64,000 nucleotides of DNA, taken from assembly GCF_000585415.1 (NCBI RefSeq), contig NZ_KK073876.1:1857810-1921809 (forward strand), in the 5' to 3' direction. Shown in pieces: positions 16,286 to 24,839 of the stretch. The notes under the pieces are model-generated. The model saw only the letters and a program-made list of their open reading frames with translations, did no database searches and was not told where the DNA came from. This DNA comes from Sphingomonas jaspsi DSM 18422. Its GTDB lineage: Bacteria > Pseudomonadota > Alphaproteobacteria > Sphingomonadales > Sphingomonadaceae. Positions within the stretch are counted from its first letter, which is position 1. Every line of letters starts with the position of its first letter. Made by a program: the position numbers and the translations under genes.

Positions 16286-16921
16286 TTAATTGGGCAGCGT
16301 GACACCGATCAGCAGCACTTCATCGGCGGGATCGTTGAGCTGGATCGAACCACCCGCCTGACTCGCAAGGCTGTGGGCCAGCCATGCCCCGGCCGCGCGC
16401 GGTTCGACCTCGCCGCCGCTGTGGCCTTGCGCGATAACTTCGCGCAGCTTGGGGTCGAGCAGGATGCGCGGACCTTCGGCGCGGATGACCATTTCGAGCG
16501 CGCCGTCGCGTTGTTCCGCGCCGACGTCGAGCCGGCCGCCGCGAACCAGCGCGTCGCCGGCGATCATGCCGAGATTGAGCAGAAGCTTGACCGCGCCCTT
16601 GGCCATTTTCTCGTCCGTGACCATCCAGCCGAGGTCGATGCGCTTGTCGGCGCCGTAGAGGCCTTCGAGCGCGGTGCGTGCCTCGCGCGTATCGATTTCA
16701 TCGCCGAACCCGCCGCCCGCACCGAAGGCGAGGCGGAAGAATTTGAGCTTGTTGGCGCTCGCCCGTGCGCTTTCGGACAAGAGCTCCATGCAACGTTCAC
16801 GCATATCCGGGTCCTGCTCATCGGCGAGCAGTTCGATACCGTTGTTGAGTGCGCCCACCGGGGAAAGCAGGTCGTGACAGAGCCTGGAGCAGAGCAGGCT
16901 GGCAAGATCGATGGCGTCCAT
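16286..16921 (-). CDS. chpT: Histidine phosphotransferase ChpT
   Basis: Passes phosphoryl groups from the hybrid kinase CckA to CtrA and CpdR in the alphaproteobacterial cell-cycle relay. 211 residues with a histidine-kinase-like dimerisation domain. The phosphorylated histidine is H16 in SRLCHDLLSPVGALNNG, a ChpT hallmark. The remaining part is a degenerate ATPase-like fold. The ATG at 16921 matches the family start; a longer frame would overlap the divergent rluD start. CckA is encoded 13 kb away in this window. It sits 84 bases upstream of cheA on the same strand and may be co-transcribed with it. Confidence 0.92.
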   Translation of the reverse strand: MDAIDLASLLCSRLCHDLLSPVGALNNGIELLADEQDPDMRERCMELLSESARASANKLKFFRLAFGAGGGFGDEIDTREARTALEGLYGADKRIDLGWMVTDEKMAKGAVKLLLNLGMIAGDALVRGGRLDVGAEQRDGALEMVIRAEGPRILLDPKLREVIAQGHSGGEVEPRAAGAWLAHSLASQAGGSIQLNDPADEVLLIGVTLPN

Positions 16922-17006
16922 GGCGGATTTCCATGCTTGTTTGCGGCGCGCGAGGCAAGTGGCGCCGCCCATTGAAACGGTCCGCAGCCGTCCCATATCG
17001 AGCATA

Positions 17007-17960
17007 ATGTCGGGGGGTCGTCAGATCGTTGAAGTTGCGCTGGGCGCGGAGCAGGCCGGATGGCGGCTCGACCGCGCGCTTGCCGCGCAGGTGCGGACGC
17101 TGTCCCGCGAACGGCTGAAGGTGCTGACCAAGGCCGGCGCCCTCACCCGCGACGGCGAAGCGGTGCGCGATCCGGCGATCAAGGTGAAGGGCGACGAGCA
17201 TTTCACGCTTGCCATCCCCGATCCCACGCCCGCTCATAACAAGGCGCAGGATATCCCGCTGGTCATCGCGTACGAGGATGAGCATCTGCTGGTCGTCGAC
17301 AAGCCCGCCGGGCTGGTGGTCCACCCGGCGGCGGGCAACCTCGACGGGACGCTGGTCAACGCCCTGCTCCACCATTGCGGCGGGTCGCTGAGCGGCATTG
17401 GCGGCGTGGCGCGACCGGGCATCGTCCACCGCATCGACAAGGATACGTCCGGGCTGCTGGTGGTCGCCAAGCATGACCTCGCCCATGAAGGGCTGGCCAA
17501 GCAATTCGCCGACCACAGCATCGATCGCCGCTACCTGGCGATCGTATCGGATGTCCCGCGCTTTGCCGAAGGCGTCGTCGATGCCCCCCTCGCCCGCTCG
17601 TCCTACGACCGCAAGAAGGTCGCGATCGTGCCGGAAGGGCGCGGCAAGCGCGCGGTAACGCACTGGAAGAAGCTGACTAACCTGAAGGGTGCAGCGCTGG
17701 TCGAGTGCCGGCTCGAGACCGGGCGAACCCACCAGGTGCGCGTTCACATGGCCTCGATCGGTCATCCGCTGGTCGGCGATCCGGTCTACGGACGGACCCG
17801 CAAGGCGCACAAGGAGTTGTTGAAAGAGCTGAAATTTCACCGCCAGGCACTGCACGCGGCCCATCTGGGCTTCGTCCATCCGGTCACGAAAAGCCGTTTG
17901 TCGTTCGACAGCGCCCTTCCGCCGGATATGCAGCAACTGTTCAAGAGACTTGGTGTATAA
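17007..17960 (+). CDS. rluD: RluA/RluD family ribosomal large-subunit pseudouridine synthase
   Basis: Isomerises uridine to pseudouridine in 23S rRNA; 317 residues. An N-terminal S4 RNA-binding domain (about 18-75) precedes the synthase domain with catalytic D144 in HRIDKDTSGLL. The C-terminal RTHQVRVHMASIGHPLVGDPVY (described in two parts: RTHQVRVHM and GHPLVGDPVY) is also typical. The ATG at 17007 gives the family start; upstream frame overlaps chpT. RluD is the likeliest member, but RluC-like specificity is not excluded by sequence alone. Confidence 0.88.
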   Translation: MSGGRQIVEVALGAEQAGWRLDRALAAQVRTLSRERLKVLTKAGALTRDGEAVRDPAIKVKGDEHFTLAIPDPTPAHNKAQDIPLVIAYEDEHLLVVDKPAGLVVHPAAGNLDGTLVNALLHHCGGSLSGIGGVARPGIVHRIDKDTSGLLVVAKHDLAHEGLAKQFADHSIDRRYLAIVSDVPRFAEGVVDAPLARSSYDRKKVAIVPEGRGKRAVTHWKKLTNLKGAALVECRLETGRTHQVRVHMASIGHPLVGDPVYGRTRKAHKELLKELKFHRQALHAAHLGFVHPVTKSRLSFDSALPPDMQQLFKRLGV

Positions 17961-18021
17961 GGGATAACAGGGTAAGGGACGCCGCTTGTGCGCCACTCAC
18001 CCACTGGGAGTGAACGAAACG

Positions 18022-18927
18022 ATGGCGAATGCGACGAAGGTTGTGTCGATCCCCGCATCTGGCGGCGAAGACGGGCTCAACCGTTACCTGGCCGAGATCA
18101 AGAAATTCCCGATCCTGGCGCCGGAAGAAGAATATATGCTGGCCAAGAGGTGGCGTGAGCACAACGACACGGATGCCGCCGCGCGCCTCGTCAACTCCCA
18201 CCTCCGCCTCGTCGCCAAGATCGCGATGGGGTACCGCGGCTATGGCCTGCCGGTCAGCGAACTGATCAGCGAAGGCAATATCGGCCTGATGCAGGGCGTG
18301 AAGAAGTTCGAGCCGGACCGGGGCTTCCGCCTCGCCACCTACGCCATGTGGTGGATCCGCGCCTCGATCCAGGAATTCATCCTGCGCAGCTGGAGCCTCG
18401 TGAAGATCGGCACCACCGCCGCGCAGAAGAAGCTGTTCTTCAACCTTCGCCGGATGAAGAACCAGATCGACGCGTTCGACGAAGGCGACCTGAAGCCGGA
18501 GCATGTCCGCAAGATCGCCAACGACCTCGGCGTGACCGAGGAAGAGGTGATCAGCATGAACCGCCGCATGGGAATGGGCGGCGATACGTCACTCAACGCC
18601 CCGCTGCGCGATACCGAAGGCGAAGGCCAATGGCAGGACTTCCTGGTCAGCGACGAGCCGCTGCAGGACGAACTGCTCGCCGATGACGAGGAACGCAAGG
18701 TCCGGCACGAATTGCTGCTGGAGGCGATGGACAGCCTCAACGACCGCGAAAAGCACATCCTGACCGAGCGCCGCCTCATCGACGAACCCAAGACGCTGGA
18801 AGACCTGAGCCAGGTCTATGGCGTGTCGCGCGAGCGCATCCGCCAGATCGAGGTGCGGGCGTTCGAAAAGCTGCAGGCCGCGCTGATCCGCCTGGCGGGC
18901 GAGCAAAGGCTGCTTCCGGCGGCCTGA
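18022..18927 (+). CDS. rpoH: RNA polymerase sigma-32 factor RpoH
   Basis: The heat-shock sigma factor, 301 residues. Region 2 contains GNIGLMQGVKKFEPDRGFRL and YAMWWIRASIQ. The RpoH box QKKLFFNLR lies at residues 135-143, which separates it from RpoD. Region 4 ends with SRERIRQIEVRAFEKLQ. The ATG at 18022 follows GGGAG; upstream TTG would add 12 codons. It stands alone between rluD and an NTF2-like gene. Sphingomonads often have two RpoH copies; which one this is cannot be told here. Confidence 0.95.
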   Translation: MANATKVVSIPASGGEDGLNRYLAEIKKFPILAPEEEYMLAKRWREHNDTDAAARLVNSHLRLVAKIAMGYRGYGLPVSELISEGNIGLMQGVKKFEPDRGFRLATYAMWWIRASIQEFILRSWSLVKIGTTAAQKKLFFNLRRMKNQIDAFDEGDLKPEHVRKIANDLGVTEEEVISMNRRMGMGGDTSLNAPLRDTEGEGQWQDFLVSDEPLQDELLADDEERKVRHELLLEAMDSLNDREKHILTERRLIDEPKTLEDLSQVYGVSRERIRQIEVRAFEKLQAALIRLAGEQRLLPAA

Positions 18928-19009
18928 ACCCGCGCACTCTGCGGTCCTCCCCTCTGGACAGAGCGATTGCGATGCGCCAGCGTCGCAGCCTCTGTCGGAG
19001 GAAACGCGC

Positions 19010-19423
19010 ATGGACAGTCTGACCACCGAAATCCTCGCCACCAGCAACCGGTGGATGCAGGCCTGGATCGACAAGGACGGGACGACGCTGGAAGCCATCC
19101 TCGCGCCCGATTTCGCGCTCGTATACGGCGACGCCGCGACCCATCGCTTCGAGCGCGCCGCCTGGCTGGAACTGGCGCTGGGCGACTATCATTGCCATTC
19201 CATCACCTACCATAACGTACGCGTGCGCCGCATCACGGCCGACGTCGTCGTCATGTCGTCGATCGCCGAGATCGACGCCGATATCATCGGCGAAGAGCGG
19301 ACGGGCAAGCTGTTCATCGTCGACTTGTGGCGCCGCAACGCGGTGGGCTGGCAAGTCTGCGCCCGCTACACCTCACGCGCCGGGGCGATGGAAGCGAGCG
19401 TGAAGGCGCTGATCGACCATTAG
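19010..19423 (+). CDS. NTF2-like / DUF4440-type protein
   Basis: A 137-residue cone-shaped fold protein of the SnoaL/DUF4440 type. This is suggested by the N-terminal helix pattern (STNRW-like ATSNRWMQAWIDKD), the AILAPDFALVYGD strand turn and the alternating strands ending in GWQVCARYTSR. Such proteins range from ketosteroid-isomerase-like enzymes to binding proteins, so no reaction is assigned. GGAGG lies about 8 bases before the ATG. It is monocistronic. Confidence 0.75.
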   Translation: MDSLTTEILATSNRWMQAWIDKDGTTLEAILAPDFALVYGDAATHRFERAAWLELALGDYHCHSITYHNVRVRRITADVVVMSSIAEIDADIIGEERTGKLFIVDLWRRNAVGWQVCARYTSRAGAMEASVKALIDH

Positions 19424-19645
19424 GTCCATCCTCGCCTAACGCCTTCTAATCGATAAGCCGACAACGCCGGTGCGGTAAGTCTTCCGCGTCAGCTGCGTAA
19501 TAACCTAGCGTGTGCGCTTCGGCCGTTATGATTGAAAAAGCGAAGCCCGCCGGCATGTTTACGCCCGCTTTGTTTATTCAGCCGAATTGTCATAGCGTTG
19601 CGAGGGGATGATAGGCGGCGGCAGCCGTCAATGCAGGGGGGGCGC

Positions 19646-20401
19646 GTGTTGACGAACGACCGGCAAGGCGGACTTGCACGATTTTCGGACCTTCATCGCT
19701 GGATGCTGATCCCGATGATCATCATGCAGCTGGGAATCTTCTACGATTATTGGGGCGATTTCAGTGACAACGCCTGGCCGGTCCATATCCATTATTGGAC
19801 GGCGACGCTTTGGTACCTGTTCCTGATCGTTCAGCCCTACTTCGCCACCCATGGCCAAATGGCGCGTCACCGCACCTACGGTATCATCGGCATGTTCCTG
19901 GCTGGAGGCGTCGCGATGACGGCGCTGGCTTCGCTCAATCGCGACATGATCAGCGCGGAACGATCGGCACAGTCACCCGAACAGTTCGGACCGTTCGAGC
20001 CGTGGTTTTTCTATGGCGTTGCCGTCATCGAATTCGTGATGATGGCGTCCTTCATCGTCGCCGTCATCCAGGCCATACGCCATCGCAAGTCGCTGGCCGA
20101 CCACAGCTGGTGGCTTCTCTCGACCGTGTTCATCATCATGATGCCGTCGCTGGGCCGCGGTCTCATCTTTGTCGATGCGGCATTTCTCGGTCGAACGGGA
20201 CCGGAGGTCGCGACACAGCCTATCTACGCGACGAGCGCCATCATTATCCTGCTGATCCTGTGGGCGGCCCGACGGTATGGCCGGATCAACCATCCCGCGA
20301 CCTGGCTCGCGATTGGCGTCAACATCCTCAACGTCGCGGTCGAGCCGATCGGTCGCACGCCGTGGATCCAGCATGCCTTGCAAGCGATCATAAAGGCCTG
20401 A
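19646..20401 (+). CDS. Polytopic membrane protein of unknown function (DUF2306-like histidine pattern)
   Basis: About 251 residues with six or seven hydrophobic segments. Conserved-looking histidines occur at helix ends (VHIHYWTATLWYL, YFATHGQMARHRTYG, ADHSWWLLS). That H-x-H ... H-R pattern resembles DUF2306 and related heme-like membrane families, but the link is tentative. The start is uncertain: GTG at 19646 has a G-run 5 bases upstream, and ATG at 19631 is an alternative. It stands alone, with a stem-loop downstream. The roughly 220 bases before it show no recognised feature. Confidence 0.7.
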   Translation: MLTNDRQGGLARFSDLHRWMLIPMIIMQLGIFYDYWGDFSDNAWPVHIHYWTATLWYLFLIVQPYFATHGQMARHRTYGIIGMFLAGGVAMTALASLNRDMISAERSAQSPEQFGPFEPWFFYGVAVIEFVMMASFIVAVIQAIRHRKSLADHSWWLLSTVFIIMMPSLGRGLIFVDAAFLGRTGPEVATQPIYATSAIIILLILWAARRYGRINHPATWLAIGVNILNVAVEPIGRTPWIQHALQAIIKA

Positions 20402-20414
20402 CGACAAACCGTTA

Positions 20415-20433
20415 GGGGCGCACGGCGCGCCCC
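20415..20433 (+). terminator. GC-rich stem-loop after membrane protein gene
   Basis: GGGGCGC (20415-20421) pairs with GCGCCCC (20427-20433) around a 5-nt loop, 14 bases after the stop codon. There is no clear T-run, so intrinsic termination is only likely. Confidence 0.45.
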
Positions 20434-20540
20434 CCTTGCATTCTCCCCTCAAGAGTCCGACGGTCGACGTTTGGAGAGCGCCAGCCGCCTCCCGCGCGAC
20501 TCGCGCCCCCGCCTGAGATCGACGGAGGAAGGAGAGTCGC

Positions 20541-22583
20541 ATGCCTCAATCAGCACAAGGAACCCTATCCAACGGCACGAGGGTCATCGCGCTGGTCGGA
20601 CCGGCCGGCGCGGGCAAGACCAGTCTCGCCGAGGCGCTGCTGTACGCCAGCGGGACCATCGACCGGCAAGGGTCGGTCGCCAGCGGATCGAGCATCGGCG
20701 ACAGCAGCGCGGAGGCGCGCCAGCGCGGCGGCTCAACCGAAACCAATCTCCTCCATTTCAGCTACCTCGGCGACAAGTTCGCGATCATCGATGCGCCCGG
20801 TTCGGTCGGGTTCGCGGCCGATGCGGCGCGCGGTATCGCGGTCGCCGACGTCGCCATCGTCGTGGTCGATCCCGATCCGGCCCGTGCGGCGCTCGCCGCC
20901 CCGGCGCTCAGGACGCTCGACGAGCTTGGCATCCCCCACCTCATTTTCGTCAACCGCATCGACCAGGCGCATGGCCAGATCCGCGACCTGCTGACGGCGC
21001 TGCAGCCGATGAGCGTATCGCCGCTGATCGCCCGCCAGATCCCGATCCGCGAAGGCGACAAGATTACCGGCTTCGTCGATCTGGCGCTGGAGCGCGCCTT
21101 CCATTACGAGCCGGGCAAGCCATCGACGCAAATCGACATTCCCGCCGACCTCGCCGACCGCGAGGCGAGCGAGCGCACCCATATGCTGGAGCAGCTGGCC
21201 GACCATGACGACAAGCTGCTCGAACAATTGCTGATGGACGAAACGCCCGAAGCCGGGACGATCTTCGCCGACCTGGCGCATGAGACCGCCGACAACCTAG
21301 GCGTGTCGGTGCTGTTCGGCTCGGCGCACAATGGCTGGGGCGTGCGGCGGCTTCTGAAGGCGCTGCGTCACGAAGCGCCGGGGCCGGACGCGACCGCAGC
21401 CCGGCTGGGCGTCGATGCCCCTGCCCTCCATGCCTTCAAAATCTATCACGGCGGGTCGGTCGGCCGCCTCGCCTACGCCCGCGCGCTTGGCGGGTCGATC
21501 AGGGAAGGTAGCGATTACAAGAGCAGCGGGGGCGACCATGGCCGGCTCGGCGCGCTGTTCGGCGTGCAAGGCGACAAGACCATCAAGACCAGCGAAGCCG
21601 CCAACGGCGACATCGTCGCCGCGGCCAAGGTAGACGCGGTGCGTTCAGGCGAATGGCTCGGCGCGGGCAAGCTGCCGCCCCCGGTCGACGTGGGCCATGT
21701 CAGCCGCAATTGCGCGCTGGCGATCGAACCGGCCGATCGCAAGGACGATGTGAAGCTGTCGGGCGCGCTTGCACGCCTGATCGAGGAAGACAGCAGCCTG
21801 CTCCTCGAACATGACGAGGCGGCGCATGAAATCCGCCTCAAAGGCGTCAACGACGAACATCTCAAGACCACGCTGGCCAAGCTGAAGCGCCGTTACGGCG
21901 TCGAGGTGAAGCATCGCGCGCCGACGATAGGTTACCGCGAAAGCATCCGCCGCCCGGTGACCCAGCACGGCCGCCACAAGAAGCAGTCGGGTGGGCACGG
22001 CCAGTTCGGCGACGTCATCATCGAGGTCGCGCCGCGGGGTCGCGGCGAAGGCTTCGCGTTCGGCGAGCGCATTCATGGCGGCTCGGTCCCGCGCCAATAT
22101 ATCCCGGCGGTCGAGGACGGGGTGAAGGAAGCGATGGCCAAGGGCCCGCTCGGTTTCCCCGTGGTCGACGTCGGGGTGACGCTGACCGACGGCAGCTATC
22201 ATAGCGTCGACAGCAGCGAACTGGCGTTCCGGCTGGCGGGGCGCCTCGCGATGCAGGAAGCGTTGGCCGCCGCGCAGCCGCACCTGCTCGAGCCGGTGCA
22301 CAAGCTGACCATCGTCACGCCGTCGGCTGCGACCAGTCGTGCCTCGTCGGCTGTTGCGGGCCGGCGCGGACAGATGCTGGGCATGGGCCCGCGCGACGGC
22401 TGGACGGGATGGGATCGGATCGAAGCGCTGATCCCTGAAGCGGAGCTCGACGGGCTGGAGGCGGAACTGAGATCCTTGAGCCAGGGCCTTGCGACCTACG
22501 AGGCCGAGTTCGACCATCTGGCCGAACTCAACGGCACGCTGGCCGACAAGGTGGTGAAACAGCGGGTGTCGGAACCCGCCTGA
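20541..22583 (+). CDS. Elongation factor G-like GTPase paralogue
   Basis: A 680-residue paralogue of EF-G with the full domain order (G, II, III, IV, V). The P-loop GPAGAGKT is intact at residues 20-27. The switch II motif reads DAPGSVGF where EF-G has DTPGHVDF, so the catalytic histidine is serine (S88). The G4 motif is NRID instead of NKMD. Domain IV keeps GGHGQFGDV and the C-terminal SVDSSELAF segment. This matches the separate 'EF-G-like' family rather than the main fusA, which would lie in the str operon. Its role in translation is not established. It is monocistronic, with a GGAGG-rich leader. Confidence 0.88.
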   Translation: MPQSAQGTLSNGTRVIALVGPAGAGKTSLAEALLYASGTIDRQGSVASGSSIGDSSAEARQRGGSTETNLLHFSYLGDKFAIIDAPGSVGFAADAARGIAVADVAIVVVDPDPARAALAAPALRTLDELGIPHLIFVNRIDQAHGQIRDLLTALQPMSVSPLIARQIPIREGDKITGFVDLALERAFHYEPGKPSTQIDIPADLADREASERTHMLEQLADHDDKLLEQLLMDETPEAGTIFADLAHETADNLGVSVLFGSAHNGWGVRRLLKALRHEAPGPDATAARLGVDAPALHAFKIYHGGSVGRLAYARALGGSIREGSDYKSSGGDHGRLGALFGVQGDKTIKTSEAANGDIVAAAKVDAVRSGEWLGAGKLPPPVDVGHVSRNCALAIEPADRKDDVKLSGALARLIEEDSSLLLEHDEAAHEIRLKGVNDEHLKTTLAKLKRRYGVEVKHRAPTIGYRESIRRPVTQHGRHKKQSGGHGQFGDVIIEVAPRGRGEGFAFGERIHGGSVPRQYIPAVEDGVKEAMAKGPLGFPVVDVGVTLTDGSYHSVDSSELAFRLAGRLAMQEALAAAQPHLLEPVHKLTIVTPSAATSRASSAVAGRRGQMLGMGPRDGWTGWDRIEALIPEAELDGLEAELRSLSQGLATYEAEFDHLAELNGTLADKVVKQRVSEPA

Positions 22584-22616
22584 GGAGCGCACGACGCGCG
22601 GAGGGGAGCGCGGCCG

Positions 22617-23411
22617 CTAGAGCGTTTCGACGCACATCAGCGGCCGCCACCCCGGCGCGCCATGCTCTTCCCCGAAATCCTCCGGAAAGGGTTCGCCGGC
22701 ATGGATGCCGCCCTGCACGAAAATGGCGGCGAAGCCCTGTGCGATCGCGCCAGCCATGTCGTTGCGCAGGCTGTCGCCGACCATGACGACGGTGTCGCGT
22801 GGCGGATTGCCGGCAAGGGCCAGGGCCGTATCGTAGATCGGCAGATGCGGCTTGCCATACCATGCCACGCGCCCGCCCATGGCTTCATATCGGTCGGCCA
22901 GCGCGCCCGGACACACGAAGCGTTCGCCGAGGTGGACCACGACCCGGTCGGGATTGAGGCAGTGGAACAGGACGTCGCGGTCGAGCCAGTCGTGCATGGC
23001 CGCTTCATAATCGTCGACCGAATGGTGCCATTCGTTGAGACCGGCCGCGGCCAGTTCGGTCCAGCCCGTATCGACCATCCGGACGCCGCGCACCTCCAGA
23101 TCGGCCCGATCTTCGTCGGTGCCGAGGAAGCCGACGGGGCGCACAGGGTCGGTGAGCGCACGGATGCCGGCTTCGCCGCTCGACGTCACCGCGTGGAAGC
23201 TTTCGCGTGCAAGTCCCTTGGAAAGAAGGGCGCGTTCGACCCGTTCGGCCGGACGCGGCGCGTTGGTGACGAGCACCACCCGCCGTCCCTCGCCCGTCCA
23301 GCGCTCGAGGCGCTCGCGGACGCCGGGAAATAGCGCACCGCCCCCGTGCAGGACGCCCCAAACATCGCACAGGATGGTGGTGTAATGCGGATCGAGATCG
23401 TCGAGGGTCAT
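22617..23411 (-). CDS. HAD superfamily class IIA hydrolase (NagD-like, TIGR01459 type)
   Basis: A 264-residue cytoplasmic phosphatase-like protein. Motif I reads LCDVWGVLHGG with the nucleophile D16. The second position is W instead of D, which is usual for this subgroup. LVTNAPRP is motif II and MVGDSLRNDMAGA is the motif III/IV region. The ATG at 23411 gives the family start. A much longer frame upstream is antisense to the symporter gene and is rejected. It is convergent with the EF-G-like gene. The substrate is unknown. Confidence 0.88.
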   Translation of the reverse strand: MTLDDLDPHYTTILCDVWGVLHGGGALFPGVRERLERWTGEGRRVVLVTNAPRPAERVERALLSKGLARESFHAVTSSGEAGIRALTDPVRPVGFLGTDEDRADLEVRGVRMVDTGWTELAAAGLNEWHHSVDDYEAAMHDWLDRDVLFHCLNPDRVVVHLGERFVCPGALADRYEAMGGRVAWYGKPHLPIYDTALALAGNPPRDTVVMVGDSLRNDMAGAIAQGFAAIFVQGGIHAGEPFPEDFGEEHGAPGWRPLMCVETL

Positions 23412-23513
23412 GCTGGGCCAACTGCCCGCCCGGGCGCCCGGTTGCAAGCACCTCGCCTTGACCTCGCCTGCCCGAGCGGCTTGGGTGGTGCAAACGATAA
23501 CCGGAGGGGCGCT

Positions 23514-24839
23514 TTGGCCAAGAAACTTACCCGCTACATCCTGTTTGCGCTGGTGCTGGGCGTCATCGCGGGTTGGGCGATCAATGCGTCGATCGACAAT
23601 GGCACGCCCGAAAGCGCGGCGCAGCTGAAGCAGATCGCCGAATATCTTGGCATCATCACCACCCTGTTCCTGCGCCTCATCAAGATGATCATCGCGCCGC
23701 TGGTGTTCGCGACGCTGGTAGCGGGGATCGCGCATATGGGCGACACGGCGGCGCTCGGCCGCGTCGGCGCCAAGAGCCTGGCATGGTTCGTCGGCGCGAC
23801 CATCGTGTCGCTGACGCTGGGGCTGGTGCTGGTCAATACGCTGCAGCCGGGCGTCGGCCTCGACCTTGCCCTTCCGCCGGTCGACGCAGCCAGCGGCATC
23901 GAAAAGAGCGCGTTCACGCTGAAGGAGTTTATCACCCACGTCGTGCCGTCGTCCGCGTTCGACGCCATGGCGAAGAATGAAATCCTGCAGATCGTCGTTT
24001 TCTCGATCTTCTTCGGCGTTGCGCTGACCGCGGTCGGCGACAAGGGCAAGCCGATCGTGGCGGGCGTCGAATCGCTGGTCCACGTCATGCTGCAGGTGAC
24101 CGATTATGTGATGCGCGCCGCCCCGGTCGCGGTGTTCGCCGCGGTTACCGCCGCCATCGCCGAACAGGGCCCGGACATCATCCTGACCTTCGGCAAGTTC
24201 GTCGGCAGCTTCTACCTTGGCCTGCTGATCCTGTGGGCCTTGCTGATCGGTGCGGCGTTCCTGATCGTGGGCAAGCGCGCGAGCCATCTGGTGCGCTACA
24301 TTCGCGACCCGATTGTGCTGGCGTTCTCGACCGCCTCGTCGGAAGCCGCCTATCCGCGCACACTGGAAGCGCTCGACCGCTTCGGCGTCCCGCCCCGCAT
24401 CGCCAGCTTCGTTCTGCCGCTGGGCTATTCGTTCAACCTCGACGGGTCGATGATGTACATGACCTTCGCGACGATCTTCATCGCGCAGGCCTATGGCATC
24501 GACCTCAGCCTGACGCAGGAAATCACCATGCTGCTGGTGCTGATGATCACCAGCAAGGGCATGGCCGGGGTACCGCGCGCCAGCCTGGTGGTCATCGCCG
24601 CGACGATGGGAATGTTCAATATCCCCGAGGCCGGGCTGCTGCTGATCCTTGCGGTCGACCATTTCCTCGACATGGGCCGCAGCGCGACCAACGTCGTCGG
24701 CAATGCGGTCGCATCGGTCGCGGTGGCGAAGTGGGAAGGCACGCTCGACCCGATAGAGCCGGCCGACATCGAGCCGCCGCACGCGCCGAGCCATATGCCG
24801 CCGCTGCCCCCGGGCGCGGAAGATTCGCTGAAGCGCTAG
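23514..24839 (+). CDS. Dicarboxylate/amino acid:cation symporter (DAACS family)
   Basis: A sodium- or proton-coupled importer of the GltP/DctA family in the inner membrane; 441 residues with about eight helices plus hairpins. Diagnostic segments are AFSTASSEAAYPRTLEAL (serine-rich hairpin HP1), GYSFNLDGSMMYMTFA (the NMDGT-like metal site, here NLDGS) and SKGMAGVPRASLVV (HP2). The TTG start at 23514 has GGAGG 6 bases upstream, and the upstream frame is antisense to the HAD gene. Its TAG stop lies within the same CTAG tetranucleotide that gives the convergent peptidase its stop. Confidence 0.9.
   Translation: MAKKLTRYILFALVLGVIAGWAINASIDNGTPESAAQLKQIAEYLGIITTLFLRLIKMIIAPLVFATLVAGIAHMGDTAALGRVGAKSLAWFVGATIVSLTLGLVLVNTLQPGVGLDLALPPVDAASGIEKSAFTLKEFITHVVPSSAFDAMAKNEILQIVVFSIFFGVALTAVGDKGKPIVAGVESLVHVMLQVTDYVMRAAPVAVFAAVTAAIAEQGPDIILTFGKFVGSFYLGLLILWALLIGAAFLIVGKRASHLVRYIRDPIVLAFSTASSEAAYPRTLEALDRFGVPPRIASFVLPLGYSFNLDGSMMYMTFATIFIAQAYGIDLSLTQEITMLLVLMITSKGMAGVPRASLVVIAATMGMFNIPEAGLLLILAVDHFLDMGRSATNVVGNAVASVAVAKWEGTLDPIEPADIEPPHAPSHMPPLPPGAEDSLKR

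Noticed and set aside
19424..19645. tRNA or small RNA in the gap before the membrane protein gene
   Set aside because: No cloverleaf, conserved TTCGA-type T-loop or terminator pattern could be found.
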